A stretch of 64,000 nt of DNA from CAG-390 sp045543615 (lineage in GTDB: Bacteria > Bacillota > Clostridia > Oscillospirales > CAG-272): NCBI GenBank assembly GCA_045543615.1, contig JAZPXL010000005.1, positions 167,183 to 231,182 of the forward strand, read 5' to 3'. Shown one piece after another: positions 17,991 through 26,632 of the stretch. The translations under genes and the position numbers were made by a program. Below the pieces are notes generated by a model that was given only the letters and a program-made list of their open reading frames with translations, did no database searches and had not been told where the DNA came from. How positions within the stretch are numbered: position 1 is the first letter of the stretch; each line of letters opens with the position of its first letter.

Positions 17991-18974
17991 ATGAAATTTT
18001 TCAAAAGACTGAAACGCACTACGGTGTTGGTATTGGCACTTATGCTCGCAGCCACATCATCACTTGCCGTGTACGCAACGGTTGATTATGACAGCTCCAA
18101 GGACCCCGTAGTTTCACTTTCGGGTATGAAGGCGTATATCTCTGAGATCGTACAAACGATAAATGCAACCATCACCGATATAAGCACCCGTCTGTCCGTA
18201 CTTGAGCTTGCCTATGAATCAGGTAGTGGCCCAAGCTCAGGCACAGAGGGTAGTGGAGCTACATCCGAGTCAATTCAGGCTCTGCTTGACAGAATTTCTG
18301 CGCTTGAGAATAAAGTCGGCTCGCTTGAAGAGGACAACACCGAGCTTCAGAACCAGCTGAATACTGCAAAGGCTCAGCTTGAAGCAAGGCTTGCAAAGCT
18401 TGAGGCAGATTTTGCGGCAACGCAATCCTCAATCTCCTCTCTCTCCGATGAAATTTCAAGTCTGCGCACACAGCTGACAGCGACGAAGACTGACCTTGCA
18501 ACCCTCTCAGCCAACTTCAAGCAAATTGCTGACATCTCAACAAAGCTTGACACGCTGACCTATAAGATAAACTCTCTCACAAGCGAGGGGGGCGACATTG
18601 CAGTTCTTAAAAAACAGTTTGCCTCCGTCAAGGCGCAGTTTGATGAGCTGTGTGATGAAGTAGGTCAGATTTATAAGGTTGTCTTCCTCCCGTACGGATC
18701 AATCATCCACGCAACAGAGGAAGATGACACAGTTCTGGCAGTTCTTCGCTCAGGCTCTGCTGTTGCAATCTCTCCCTACACCACACCGGGAACAATCCAA
18801 GGACTTAATGACCTTACAGGTGGTACTGATCTTGTAAACGGTGACGCACTTCCTCTCTTCCACAATATTATGATCCCTCGTGGTGGTAATGACGGACGCG
18901 GCATTATGATTACATCCTTTGAAGGTGCTTATATTATGTTGGGAGGTGACTTTACAATTGTCACACCTCAATAA
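17991..18974 (+). CDS. Secreted coiled-coil protein
   Basis: 327 residues. A lysine-rich start and hydrophobic helix (about 8-30, ending SLAVYA) form a signal peptide. A Gly/Ser-rich spacer (about 77-90) leads to a long heptad-repeat coiled coil (about 92-225) with repeats such as ISALENKVGSLEEDNTELQNQ. The C-terminal 100 residues are globular. There is no recognisable enzyme motif. It overlaps the following SpoIID-like gene, so the two are likely co-translated and may act together in the envelope. Function unknown. Confidence 0.75.
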   Translation: MKFFKRLKRTTVLVLALMLAATSSLAVYATVDYDSSKDPVVSLSGMKAYISEIVQTINATITDISTRLSVLELAYESGSGPSSGTEGSGATSESIQALLDRISALENKVGSLEEDNTELQNQLNTAKAQLEARLAKLEADFAATQSSISSLSDEISSLRTQLTATKTDLATLSANFKQIADISTKLDTLTYKINSLTSEGGDIAVLKKQFASVKAQFDELCDEVGQIYKVVFLPYGSIIHATEEDDTVLAVLRSGSAVAISPYTTPGTIQGLNDLTGGTDLVNGDALPLFHNIMIPRGGNDGRGIMITSFEGAYIMLGGDFTIVTPQ

Positions 18975-20955
18975 AAGCAATCAAAAGAAGATGTGGGTCA
19001 GAGTAATAGCCCTCGTGCTTGCAGCTCTTATGGTGCTCAGCGTAATTTATATGGCGATAGCCTTTATTATAGGCGCATCTGCTGCTGACGCACTTGATGC
19101 ATACGCATTCGATACCGTCAAAACGGACGATGACTTTCGCCTTGCCATCGGCATCAGATACGGATCAAGCGCATTTCCTCTCCACCCTCTGACAACGCCC
19201 TATGGTTATGTAGTCGGCGAGGCAAGAGTAACAAGAACAAACCACGCATTTACTCCTCTCTACGTTCTTAATGAAACTGATATTGCTGCCGTTGTCGATG
19301 CTAACCTGACAGTTGGCTACCAAAGCTGCACCATCGCCACAAGCGAGGAGGAGACGGATATCGGTGGATACAATGTTGAAATTTCTCTCGAAACGGGAAA
19401 TATCTGGGACAATCTCTCCGACCTGTGCTCAATCTTTATGGCCGACTATGAGCAAGTCTTCCCTGCCTACATAAACGGTGTGCGCACGATAAGAATCGGC
19501 GCATATCCGAATTATTCAGAGGCATCGGCTGCTGCTGCGCAGATTGGCGCACAGCTTGAGGGATTTAATATCTCCGTTGCATCCCCCTCGTCAAGTGGTA
19601 TGTCGTTTATCAATGGCGACTATGACACTCTTCTTTTTGAATACGCAGGAGACGAATACTGCTACGGTGGCGTTTGCGCTCTGCAGATGGAGGGACAAGA
19701 GGAAGCTTTCATCTGTAATGATGACAACACATATCTTTACGGCGGCGTTTTCTGCTTCCCAAGGTACATAACCGACGAATACAATGGCCTTACACTCATA
19801 AATCTCATTGAGCTTACCCCCTATGTTGAGGGCATCATTCCCAACGAGATTTCAAACACCTGGCCAACAGAGGCTCTCAAATCATTTGCTATTATGGCGA
19901 GAACGGTTGCTATGTCATCGCTCAACAACCATTTCAGCAAATACGGCTTTGACCTCTGCGTAACGCATTGTCAGGCGTACCGTGGTCGCAGACTTGTCAA
20001 TGACAAGGTCATTGAGGCCTGTGAATCGACGGACAATCTCATAATGACCTACGGCAACACCATCACTACTATTTCCTATTCATCCTCGCAGGGTGGTTGC
20101 TCTGCAGGTTCGGAATACGTATGGGTCGCTCCCCTTCCATACTTGATAAATCAATCAACTCCCTGGGAGGACTATGCTGATGTATACCGTGGGAACTGGA
20201 CGTTTGAGACAACTCCCGAATATCTCGCAGACTCATTCCGTGACCTCGGTTGCTCGCAGATTACAGGCTCAAAAATCGTCTCTCTGTCAATCGAAACTGC
20301 AGGTGGGCCATCCACTTATGTTTATTCTATGACAGGCACGGACGAGCTTGGTAACACAGGAACCGTAACAAAATGCCAGAACATAGCAGCCCTTATGTAC
20401 CAGTGTTGTTATTCAGCCAATTTCGTGATCAATCAAGGCTCTGTTACATACACCTACTCAGATGTTCTCTCGAACAGGATAATCGACCTCAAGGAAGTAT
20501 ATCTTGGCGAGCTTGATGTCTACACCTCCGAGGGTGTGGCAACATCAAGCGCATCAAAGTTCAATTTCTTCACTGCTATCGGCCAGGCACTTAAGAACAA
20601 CTCAAGTGCTCTCTACGTCTACACAGACAAGGGAACATCCATTCTCTACTCAAACACAAATCTTCCCGTATCCACAACTCCCGACCTTGAGGGTAAATAT
20701 ACCGTTGTTTCCGACTACGGCGATTTCCTCATCGTCTCCGAGCTTCAAGACTTTGAGAAGACCTTCACAGCCTCCACCCCCACAAACTACGCCATCGCAG
20801 GCAAGGGCTGGGGACACGGCGTTGGAGCAAGCCAGTACGGAATCTACCACCTCGCAGTTGCAGGAGCAACATACGAGCAGATCATCAAGGCTTACTTCCC
20901 CGGAACTGAGGTTTCATATCTTACAGACTACTTAAAGAGTCTGCAAAAGCAATAA
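18958..20955 (+). CDS. SpoIID/LytB-domain protein
   Basis: About 665 residues. I place the start at the TTG at 18958 because GGGAGGTGA lies seven bases upstream; the ATG at 18985 has no good site. A membrane helix (about 11-37) leads outside. The SpoIID domain shows TPYVEGIIPNEISNTWPTEALKSFAIMARTVA, CxxCQAYRG-like residues and the closing GKGWGHGVGASQYGIYHLA. SpoIID is the lytic transglycosylase that drives engulfment in endospore formers; paralogues act in vegetative walls. A long N-terminal part of about 270 residues, including a SPOR-like stretch (IRIGAYPNYSEASAAAAQ), is extra relative to classic SpoIID. No SpoIIQ/SpoIIIA genes are near, so a vegetative role is possible. Confidence 0.85.
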   Translation: MSHLNKSNQKKMWVRVIALVLAALMVLSVIYMAIAFIIGASAADALDAYAFDTVKTDDDFRLAIGIRYGSSAFPLHPLTTPYGYVVGEARVTRTNHAFTPLYVLNETDIAAVVDANLTVGYQSCTIATSEEETDIGGYNVEISLETGNIWDNLSDLCSIFMADYEQVFPAYINGVRTIRIGAYPNYSEASAAAAQIGAQLEGFNISVASPSSSGMSFINGDYDTLLFEYAGDEYCYGGVCALQMEGQEEAFICNDDNTYLYGGVFCFPRYITDEYNGLTLINLIELTPYVEGIIPNEISNTWPTEALKSFAIMARTVAMSSLNNHFSKYGFDLCVTHCQAYRGRRLVNDKVIEACESTDNLIMTYGNTITTISYSSSQGGCSAGSEYVWVAPLPYLINQSTPWEDYADVYRGNWTFETTPEYLADSFRDLGCSQITGSKIVSLSIETAGGPSTYVYSMTGTDELGNTGTVTKCQNIAALMYQCCYSANFVINQGSVTYTYSDVLSNRIIDLKEVYLGELDVYTSEGVATSSASKFNFFTAIGQALKNNSSALYVYTDKGTSILYSNTNLPVSTTPDLEGKYTVVSDYGDFLIVSELQDFEKTFTASTPTNYAIAGKGWGHGVGASQYGIYHLAVAGATYEQIIKAYFPGTEVSYLTDYLKSLQKQ

Positions 20956-20987
20956 AAAAATCCCCGTTTACCACGGGGATTTTTTTG
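20954..20987. terminator. Bidirectional intrinsic terminator
   Basis: Stem ATCCCCGT / ACGGGGAT with A-run before and T-run after. It ends the coaE-spoIID-like run and, from the other side, the HTH gene. Confidence 0.85.
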
Positions 20988-20994
20988 TATTATC

Positions 20995-22236
20995 TTATTC
21001 TCCTCTTTGATGTACCGTAAGACTTGCGTTCTTTGATATCTTTTCTTGAGAGCGAGTAATAATGCGACCGATCTCAACCTCACTGCTACCACTCAGCGTC
21101 AGCACAGCTTCTCTTACAGTCAGGGTGGGAGACTTGAAATCACACGCTCCACTCACCTTCAAGGAAAGCGTATCAACCTCTCCACCAAGCGAGATCGTGC
21201 CATTACCACCGACGTTTATTACTGCGTTCTCGCCACAAATTCGGTCAATTGTCGCCTCTCCGGCACCGTTTATCTTGAAAAGTGGAGTGCAAACCTGCTT
21301 TGCCTTAAGCGAGCCTGCGCCATTGATTGCAACATTTGCACTGAATGCAACCTCGTCTATGGTAATATCTCCCGCACCATTTATCTTCGCTTCAAGTATG
21401 TTAACACCACCTGCCACAATATCGCCACTACCATTAACCGTAGCGTCAAGTATACGGCAGTCAACCTCTGTTCTAACCTTTGCGCAACCGTTGACTTGTA
21501 GCTTGAGCATCGGAATTCTCTCGCTGCCGGCATTCGGCAGATAAATATCTATCTTATTTCGGTTACCCGCATCATAGCTTCCACTATCAAAAAAGATGTA
21601 AAGCGTGTCTTCTCTCAGCTCCACATTAAGCCTTGAGATAAAAATGCTCGACCCTCTCGCTTCAACCCTGCACCTCTCGCCTGCCATCGCACGCTTTATT
21701 GTTGCGTCACAACACACGGGAATGGATAGACTTAGTGAGGAAAACGAGGAAAATTCACGGCAAAGCTCGGTTACTCCAATATCATACGCTGACGCCGCAT
21801 CTATACTGTCAAAGAATCTTATCTCGCCCTCGCCACAGTTGACGGCATATCTTTCTTTTATGTCAGCAAAGCTACCGTCAGTAAAGTATGCAATATTCTT
21901 CTCAACATCAACACGCAGAACAGTCTTTGATGAATAGCACGCCCTGCCCGAAGTTGAGAAAACAAAGTCAAGTCCATCCTTGCTTGACGGAAAGGAGACC
22001 AGCTCATCTCTGTCACTTCCTCTCTCGTACTCAACCCCAAAAAGCTTTTCAATCGGAATATCGAGTGCGTCGGCTATCTCCGGAAACAGAGTGACATCGG
22101 GATAGCCTAATCCGTTTTCCCATTTCGATATTGCTTGAGCAGTTATGCCAAGCTGTGTGGCAAGTGCCTCTTGCGTAAGCCCCGCTTTGCGCCTTGCATC
22201 AACTATTGTCTGTCCAAAATTCTCTATACTTGCCAT
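20995..22236 (-). CDS. HTH regulator fused to a putative adhesin (DUF4097/GIN-like) domain
   Basis: 413 residues. An XRE-type helix-turn-helix covers about 8-62 (RKAGLTQEALATQLGITAQAISKWENG). A middle region of about 100 residues is unassigned. The rest is a repetitive beta-helix-like domain with many ING/VNG turns (LEAKINGAGDITIDEVAFSA, NVAINGAGSLKAKQV, FKINGAGEATIDRI), as in the putative auto-transporter adhesin/DUF2807/DUF4097 families. There is no signal peptide or membrane helix, so the adhesin-like part is probably cytosolic and acts as sensor or oligomeriser. Regulated targets are not evident. Confidence 0.8.
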   Translation of the reverse strand: MASIENFGQTIVDARRKAGLTQEALATQLGITAQAISKWENGLGYPDVTLFPEIADALDIPIEKLFGVEYERGSDRDELVSFPSSKDGLDFVFSTSGRACYSSKTVLRVDVEKNIAYFTDGSFADIKERYAVNCGEGEIRFFDSIDAASAYDIGVTELCREFSSFSSLSLSIPVCCDATIKRAMAGERCRVEARGSSIFISRLNVELREDTLYIFFDSGSYDAGNRNKIDIYLPNAGSERIPMLKLQVNGCAKVRTEVDCRILDATVNGSGDIVAGGVNILEAKINGAGDITIDEVAFSANVAINGAGSLKAKQVCTPLFKINGAGEATIDRICGENAVINVGGNGTISLGGEVDTLSLKVSGACDFKSPTLTVREAVLTLSGSSEVEIGRIITRSQEKISKNASLTVHQRGE

Positions 22237-22267
22237 CAGTTTTGCTCCTTTGTTTTTTCTTGTCTAT

Positions 22268-22296
22268 ATTATATATCTGACGCAAGCAAAAGTCAA
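22268..22296 (-). promoter_or_regulatory. Sigma-A promoter of the HTH/adhesin-like gene
   Basis: Minus strand TTGACT (22291-22296), 17-bp spacer, TATAAT (22268-22273), about 30 bases before the start codon. Confidence 0.75.
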
Positions 22297-22422
22297 GCGA
22301 CGTGTAGTTGAGTTTATCTCCCGTGAGAGCACAAATAAATGCCACCCTCTCCGTTTTTTCTCAACTGACCGTTTACTAAACCGACAGTTGCACATTTTTT
22401 GTTGTGACTTTATAAAACACCG

Positions 22423-22451
22423 TTGAAAAAGCTATTTTTTTGTGTTATAAT
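22423..22451 (+). promoter_or_regulatory. Sigma-A promoter of deoC
   Basis: TTGAAA (22423-22428), 17-bp spacer, TATAAT (22446-22451). A GGAGG ribosome binding site follows before the ATG. Confidence 0.75.
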
Positions 22452-22482
22452 AATATTATAATAATTATTTTGGAGGTCTCTA

Positions 22483-23148
22483 ATGACAAAGCAAGAGCTA
22501 CTCAGATATGTTGACCACACACTTCTCGCCCCCACAGCAACCGAGGCTGAAATACGCGTTGTGTGCGATGATGCAATCAAATATAATACAGCCACAATCT
22601 GCATTCCCAACTCCTACGTTGCGTTTGCTACTGAATACACAGAGGGTAAGCTTGCCGTCGGAACAGTTATCGGCTTCCCCTCAGGCTACAACTGCACAGA
22701 GGCAAAGTGCGCCGAGGCTCGCCTTGCTATCGCTGACGGTGCGAGTGAAATTGATATGGTCGCATCCATATACAACATCAAGAACGGCCGTTTTGACCTT
22801 GTAGAAGAGGATATTCGCAGAGTCAAGGATGTTTGTGGCTCAGTTCCACTCAAGGTCATCATCGAAACCTGTCTGCTCACAGAGGATGAAAAGATCCGTA
22901 TGTGCTCCGTTGTTGCAGCCGGTGGTGCAGACTACATAAAGACCTCGACAGGATTTTCAAAGGCAGGTGCGACCCGTGAGGACATCGCACTCTTCGCTGC
23001 ACACGTTCCCGCAGGACTTAAGATCAAGGCGGCAGGCGGCATTCGCTCATTTGAGGATGCAGCTGATTTTGTTGCACTCGGTGCTCACCGTCTGGGAACA
23101 AGCGCACTCGTCAGAATTATGAAAAACGAAGAGCTTGCAAGCTATTGA
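22483..23148 (+). CDS. deoC: Deoxyribose-phosphate aldolase
   Basis: 221 residues, a single TIM barrel. It cleaves 2-deoxyribose 5-phosphate to glyceraldehyde 3-phosphate and acetaldehyde in deoxynucleoside catabolism. Seen: opening LLRYVDHTLLAPTAT, the EIDMVASI segment, LKVIIETCLL with the Schiff-base/proton-relay Lys, ADYIKTSTGFSKAGAT with the second catalytic Lys, and KAAGGIRSFEDA. Monocistronic, with its own promoter and terminator; no other deo genes are adjacent. Confidence 0.96.
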   Translation: MTKQELLRYVDHTLLAPTATEAEIRVVCDDAIKYNTATICIPNSYVAFATEYTEGKLAVGTVIGFPSGYNCTEAKCAEARLAIADGASEIDMVASIYNIKNGRFDLVEEDIRRVKDVCGSVPLKVIIETCLLTEDEKIRMCSVVAAGGADYIKTSTGFSKAGATREDIALFAAHVPAGLKIKAAGGIRSFEDAADFVALGAHRLGTSALVRIMKNEELASY

Positions 23149-23165
23149 TTTTCATCTGTCCGAAT

Positions 23166-23194
23166 AAAAAAACGGCTATACAGCCGTTTTTTTA
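23166..23194. terminator. Bidirectional intrinsic terminator
   Basis: Stem AAAACGGCT / AGCCGTTTT with loop ATAC, between the convergent deoC and DUF3737 genes; it touches the DUF3737 stop codon. Confidence 0.8.
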
Positions 23195-24043
23195 TTTTGT
23201 TACAATCTCGCATCTACATTCACGAACGCTTCCGTCGGTGACGATCTCTCCAATGCTATCGGCAACAATTCGTCCCGAGAGAGGATTTTTAACGGAGACA
23301 ATATCGCCCACGATCTCTGCGTTGACCTCGGAATACTCAAACGAAAGGTCGCAACCCTCCGTTGTGCATCCAATCAAAGTAAGGTTATTGCAATAGCAAA
23401 GTGGTTGTGTTCCCGAAATGTGGCAGTTTATAAGTGTCAAGCCCTCGCTATACCACGCAAGATACTCGCCACGAATGGTGCAATTGCGCAAGGTGACGTT
23501 CTTTGCGTGCCAGAATGCGTCCTTTGTGTTGAGAGTTGCGTTGCAAATCTCGACATTTTCGGTGTATTGGAACGAATACTTGCCCGTAAGTGTAAAGGAA
23601 TCTATCCTAACATCGTGACACTCAAACAGAAAATATTCGCCTGTAATATTGCTGTTATCAATGGAAACTCCTCTGCATCTCCAACCAAACTCAGTCGAAA
23701 CGGCAGTTACGTGCGACAGCGTTATGTCATCGCACTCCCTCAGAGCCTTGACGCCATACATCTCGCATCTCTCAAATCTGCCTCTCTTCGAGTACCATAT
23801 CGGTGCTCTAACGCCCTCGCTCATCCTTGAGTCAGAGAGCACGAAATCTTCACAATGCCAAAGAGGATAGCGGAGTGAAAAATCGCAATATCTTACATCT
23901 ATATTACGGCATTCCTTGAGGGCAGACTCTCCGTCCTCCTCGCCACAAAATTTGCACTCCTCAACCAAAGCACCATTCAGTCCATAGAGCGCACGCTCCT
24001 CGCCTAAAACGAGGCCTTTATACATCTGTTCTCTTTTTGTCAT
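23192..24043 (-). CDS. DUF3737 right-handed beta-helix protein
   Basis: 283 residues. Repetitive short beta strands with regularly spaced Cys/Asn turns (IDVRYCDFSLRYPLWHCEDFV, VEICNATLNTKDAFWHAKNVT, NVTLRNCTIRGEYLAWYSE) match DUF3737, a cytosolic beta-helix family of unknown function common in gut Firmicutes and Bacteroidota. There is no signal peptide. It is the last gene of the ACT-DUF711-amidohydrolase-DUF3737 operon, one base after the amidohydrolase. Role unknown. Confidence 0.85.
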   Translation of the reverse strand: MTKREQMYKGLVLGEERALYGLNGALVEECKFCGEEDGESALKECRNIDVRYCDFSLRYPLWHCEDFVLSDSRMSEGVRAPIWYSKRGRFERCEMYGVKALRECDDITLSHVTAVSTEFGWRCRGVSIDNSNITGEYFLFECHDVRIDSFTLTGKYSFQYTENVEICNATLNTKDAFWHAKNVTLRNCTIRGEYLAWYSEGLTLINCHISGTQPLCYCNNLTLIGCTTEGCDLSFEYSEVNAEIVGDIVSVKNPLSGRIVADSIGEIVTDGSVRECRCEIVTK

Positions 24044-24044
24044 C

Positions 24045-24863
24045 TTATCTTTCTCTGTTAAGTATTATTTTTGCATTCTTAAAGAAAATGTTATCTTCCT
24101 CTTCTTTTGTAAGAGAAAGCTTTTTTATGTAGTCAATTGTTGTGCCGGGCAACTCCCACGGGCAATCACTGCCAAACAACACACGTTTGCTTCCGTGTGC
24201 ACGAATAATGTCTCTTGCACGCTCTGTGCTGAGGTAGTCCGAAATAAACGCTGTGTCAAAATAAATCGGCGTTCCGACAAGTCGGTCTGCAACCTCGTCC
24301 CACATCATCCACCCACCAAGGTGGGCTGCAACAAGCGTCAGAGACGGGCAGGCGTCAACAATTCTGCAAAGTCTCTCGGGGTCTGCGTGCACAGGTGGTG
24401 GATATCCAATATCCCTGCCTGCGTGAAGAACTACGGTAAGCCCTGTCCTCTCGGCTCTCTTACACACACGCACCATCTCGTCGCTGTCGGCATATACTCC
24501 CTGAAACTCAGGATGTAGCTTAATACCAACAAATCCGTCTTCGGCAAGTCTGTCAACAATATCCTCAGCCTCGAGATCAAGTGGATGAAGCGAGCCGAAT
24601 GACAAAAGTCTGCCGTGTGTATTGTTTATCTCAGAGGCAACAGCGTTGACCTTTTGTGTCTGCGACGGCTTTGTTACTATGGGAAGTACAACTGCAAGGT
24701 CTACTCCGCAAACAGAGCAAACGCTCTCAAGCCCCTCGTATGTTCCGTCAGTATGGGGCAGAATATCACATCCACTTACCCTGAGACTCCCCTCGCGCAA
24801 ATGACTTAGCGTGCTTGCCGCAATCTTTGTCGGGAAAGCGTGTGTATGGAAATCAATATACAT
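24045..24863 (-). CDS. Amidohydrolase (amidohydrolase 2 / metal-dependent TIM barrel)
   Basis: 272 residues. Metal-ligand motifs of the amidohydrolase superfamily are in order: DFHTHAFP near the N-terminus, VGIKLHPEFQGVYAD, VVLHAGRD, LVAAHLGG and the C-terminal FGSDCPWELPG. This is the ACMSD/amidohydrolase 2 type with an HxH start and a late Asp; substrates in this group range from decarboxylated aromatic acids to lactones and cannot be chosen here. Its ATG overlaps the DUF711 stop by one base. Confidence 0.85.
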   Translation of the reverse strand: MYIDFHTHAFPTKIAASTLSHLREGSLRVSGCDILPHTDGTYEGLESVCSVCGVDLAVVLPIVTKPSQTQKVNAVASEINNTHGRLLSFGSLHPLDLEAEDIVDRLAEDGFVGIKLHPEFQGVYADSDEMVRVCKRAERTGLTVVLHAGRDIGYPPPVHADPERLCRIVDACPSLTLVAAHLGGWMMWDEVADRLVGTPIYFDTAFISDYLSTERARDIIRAHGSKRVLFGSDCPWELPGTTIDYIKKLSLTKEEEDNIFFKNAKIILNRER

Positions 24864-26221
24864 CAGTTTTTCAGGCTATGGATTGGAGCAGGAATTCGTC
24901 CGCCTCTTGAGATGAACTTAGCAGGTGAATATTTGCTTACGGGCATAATGGGTGCGCTACCAAGCAGTCCACCGAAAATGACCTCGTCTCCAATGCCTTT
25001 GCCAACAGCAGGAATAATTCTCACAGCCGTAGTCTTGGTGTTCGCAACACCTATCGAAATCTCGTCAGCAATAATACCACAAATGGTTGCGGCAGTTGTA
25101 TCACCGGGAACTGCAATCATATCGAGACCAACGGAGCAAACAGCCGTCATAGCCTCGAGCTTTTCAAGCGTCAGCGCGCCTATGCGAGCTGCGTGGATCA
25201 TTCCTGCGTCCTCAGATACGGGAATAAATGCGCCCGAAAGTCCACCAACGTGTGAGGACGCCATAACTCCACCCTTCTTGACAGCGTCATTGAGCAGAGC
25301 GAGTGCCGCAGTTGTGCCGGGGCATCCACACGCCTCAAGTCCCATATTCTCAAGTATGTAAGCAACCGAGTCACCAACGGCAGGCGTGGGAGCAAGTGAG
25401 AGATCGACAATTCCAAAGGGAACACCGAGTCGCTTTGCCGCCTCAAATGCAACAAGCTGACCAACTCTTGTAATCTTAAATGCCGTCTTCTTTACAGTCT
25501 CTGCAAGCTCTGTCATATTGCAGTCTCCTGCTCTCTTTACAGCCGATGCAACAACGCCCGGACCTGATACACCAACGCTCACAACGCATTCAGGCTCACT
25601 GACACCGTGGAATGCTCCTGCCATAAAGGGATTATCCTCAGGAACATTTGCAAACACAACAAATTTTGCGCATCCAATGGAATCTCTGTCAGCAGTAAGC
25701 TCTGCTGCTTTAACGATAATATCTCCCATCTTCAGCACAGCATCCATATTGATGCCGGCCTTTGTTGAAGCTACGTTAACCGATGAGCATACTCTCTCAG
25801 TTTCTGCCAGAGCGTAAGGAATGGATGCAATAAGCTGTTCATCAGCTACAGTACATCCCTTCTGAACAAGTGCGCCATAGCCACCAATAAAGTTTATGCC
25901 AAGCGTATCTGCGGCACGATCAAGTGTCTTTGCAAGCTTGATATAATCCTCGCTTGAAAATCTGCCACCGAGTATGGAAATCGGAGTTACGGCAACACGG
26001 CGATTTACAATCGGAATACCGTACTGCTTTTCAATCTCATCTCCGACCTCAACAAGCCGTCTTGCGCATCTTGTGATTTTTTCATAAACTCTCTCTGCGA
26101 CCACATCGACATCATCGCCGGCGCAATCGATGAGAGAAATTCCCATAGTTATAGTACGAATATCGAGATTTTCCTCTCGAATCATATTTATCGTTTCAAG
26201 AATATCGTGGATATTAAGCAT
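24863..26221 (-). CDS. DUF711 / UPF0210 family protein
   Basis: 452 residues, standard for this family, which is related in fold to pyruvate formate-lyase-like proteins but has no proven reaction. Family segments include the opening IHDILETINMIREENLDIRTITMGISL and FIGGYGALVQKG, DNPFMAGAFHGVSEPECVVSVGVSGPGVV and the C-terminal SAPIMPVSKYSPAKFISRGGRIPAP. It is almost always paired with the small ACT protein found ten bases upstream, as here, suggesting an amino-acid-responsive enzyme pair. Confidence 0.93.
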   Translation of the reverse strand: MLNIHDILETINMIREENLDIRTITMGISLIDCAGDDVDVVAERVYEKITRCARRLVEVGDEIEKQYGIPIVNRRVAVTPISILGGRFSSEDYIKLAKTLDRAADTLGINFIGGYGALVQKGCTVADEQLIASIPYALAETERVCSSVNVASTKAGINMDAVLKMGDIIVKAAELTADRDSIGCAKFVVFANVPEDNPFMAGAFHGVSEPECVVSVGVSGPGVVASAVKRAGDCNMTELAETVKKTAFKITRVGQLVAFEAAKRLGVPFGIVDLSLAPTPAVGDSVAYILENMGLEACGCPGTTAALALLNDAVKKGGVMASSHVGGLSGAFIPVSEDAGMIHAARIGALTLEKLEAMTAVCSVGLDMIAVPGDTTAATICGIIADEISIGVANTKTTAVRIIPAVGKGIGDEVIFGGLLGSAPIMPVSKYSPAKFISRGGRIPAPIHSLKN

Positions 26222-26230
26222 TTTGTCTCC

Positions 26231-26500
26231 TTAGATTCTGTGCATTGAATTAAAAATATCCTCGTGCATTGTTGCTATGCAAAGACCATTCTCAAGTCCC
26301 ATCTTCTCCATCTCGTCAACAAATGCTCCGAAATCCATCGAAAGCTTGTCTATGTCAACAAGCACTATCATTGCAAAGTAATCATCAAGAACAGTTTGAG
26401 AAATGTCAACGATATTTGCCGAAGCCTGGGCGCATTTTGCCGAAACCTTGGCTACAATACCTACGCTATCTTTTCCTGTTACTGTTATAACCGCTTTCAT
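26231..26500 (-). CDS. ACT domain protein (UPF0237)
   Basis: 89 residues, one ACT domain: MKAVITVTGKDSVGIVAKVSAKCAQ with the ligand-binding Gly loop, then ANIVDISQTVLDDYFAMIVLVDI. ACT domains bind amino acids or similar small molecules. UPF0237 proteins accompany DUF711, which is the next gene. AGAGGAGAC precedes the ATG. It is the first gene of the four-gene operon. Confidence 0.93.
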   Translation of the reverse strand: MKAVITVTGKDSVGIVAKVSAKCAQASANIVDISQTVLDDYFAMIVLVDIDKLSMDFGAFVDEMEKMGLENGLCIATMHEDIFNSMHRI

Positions 26501-26535
26501 TTCTGTCTCCTCTGTAAAATATAATTAACTATTTA

Positions 26536-26564
26536 ATTATATATTCTTTATTTATATTTGTCAA
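26536..26564 (-). promoter_or_regulatory. Sigma-A promoter of the ACT-DUF711 operon
   Basis: Minus strand TTGACA (26559-26564), 17-bp spacer, TATAAT (26536-26541). It lies just downstream of the terminator of the tubulin/vWA cassette. Confidence 0.85.
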
Positions 26565-26593
26565 GTGCTTTGCCCAAATTCGAGTGACAAGAA

Positions 26594-26630
26594 AAGCGAC
26601 AACAGCCCGAAGTGGCTGTTGTCGCCTTTT
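26594..26630 (-). terminator. Terminator of the tubulin/vWA/GTPase operon
   Basis: Stem GCGACAACAGCC / GGCTGTTGTCGC (26596-26625) just after the last gene stop; the minus-strand tail is TTTTC. It marks the left end of the seven-gene cassette. Confidence 0.8.
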
Positions 26631-26632
26631 GT

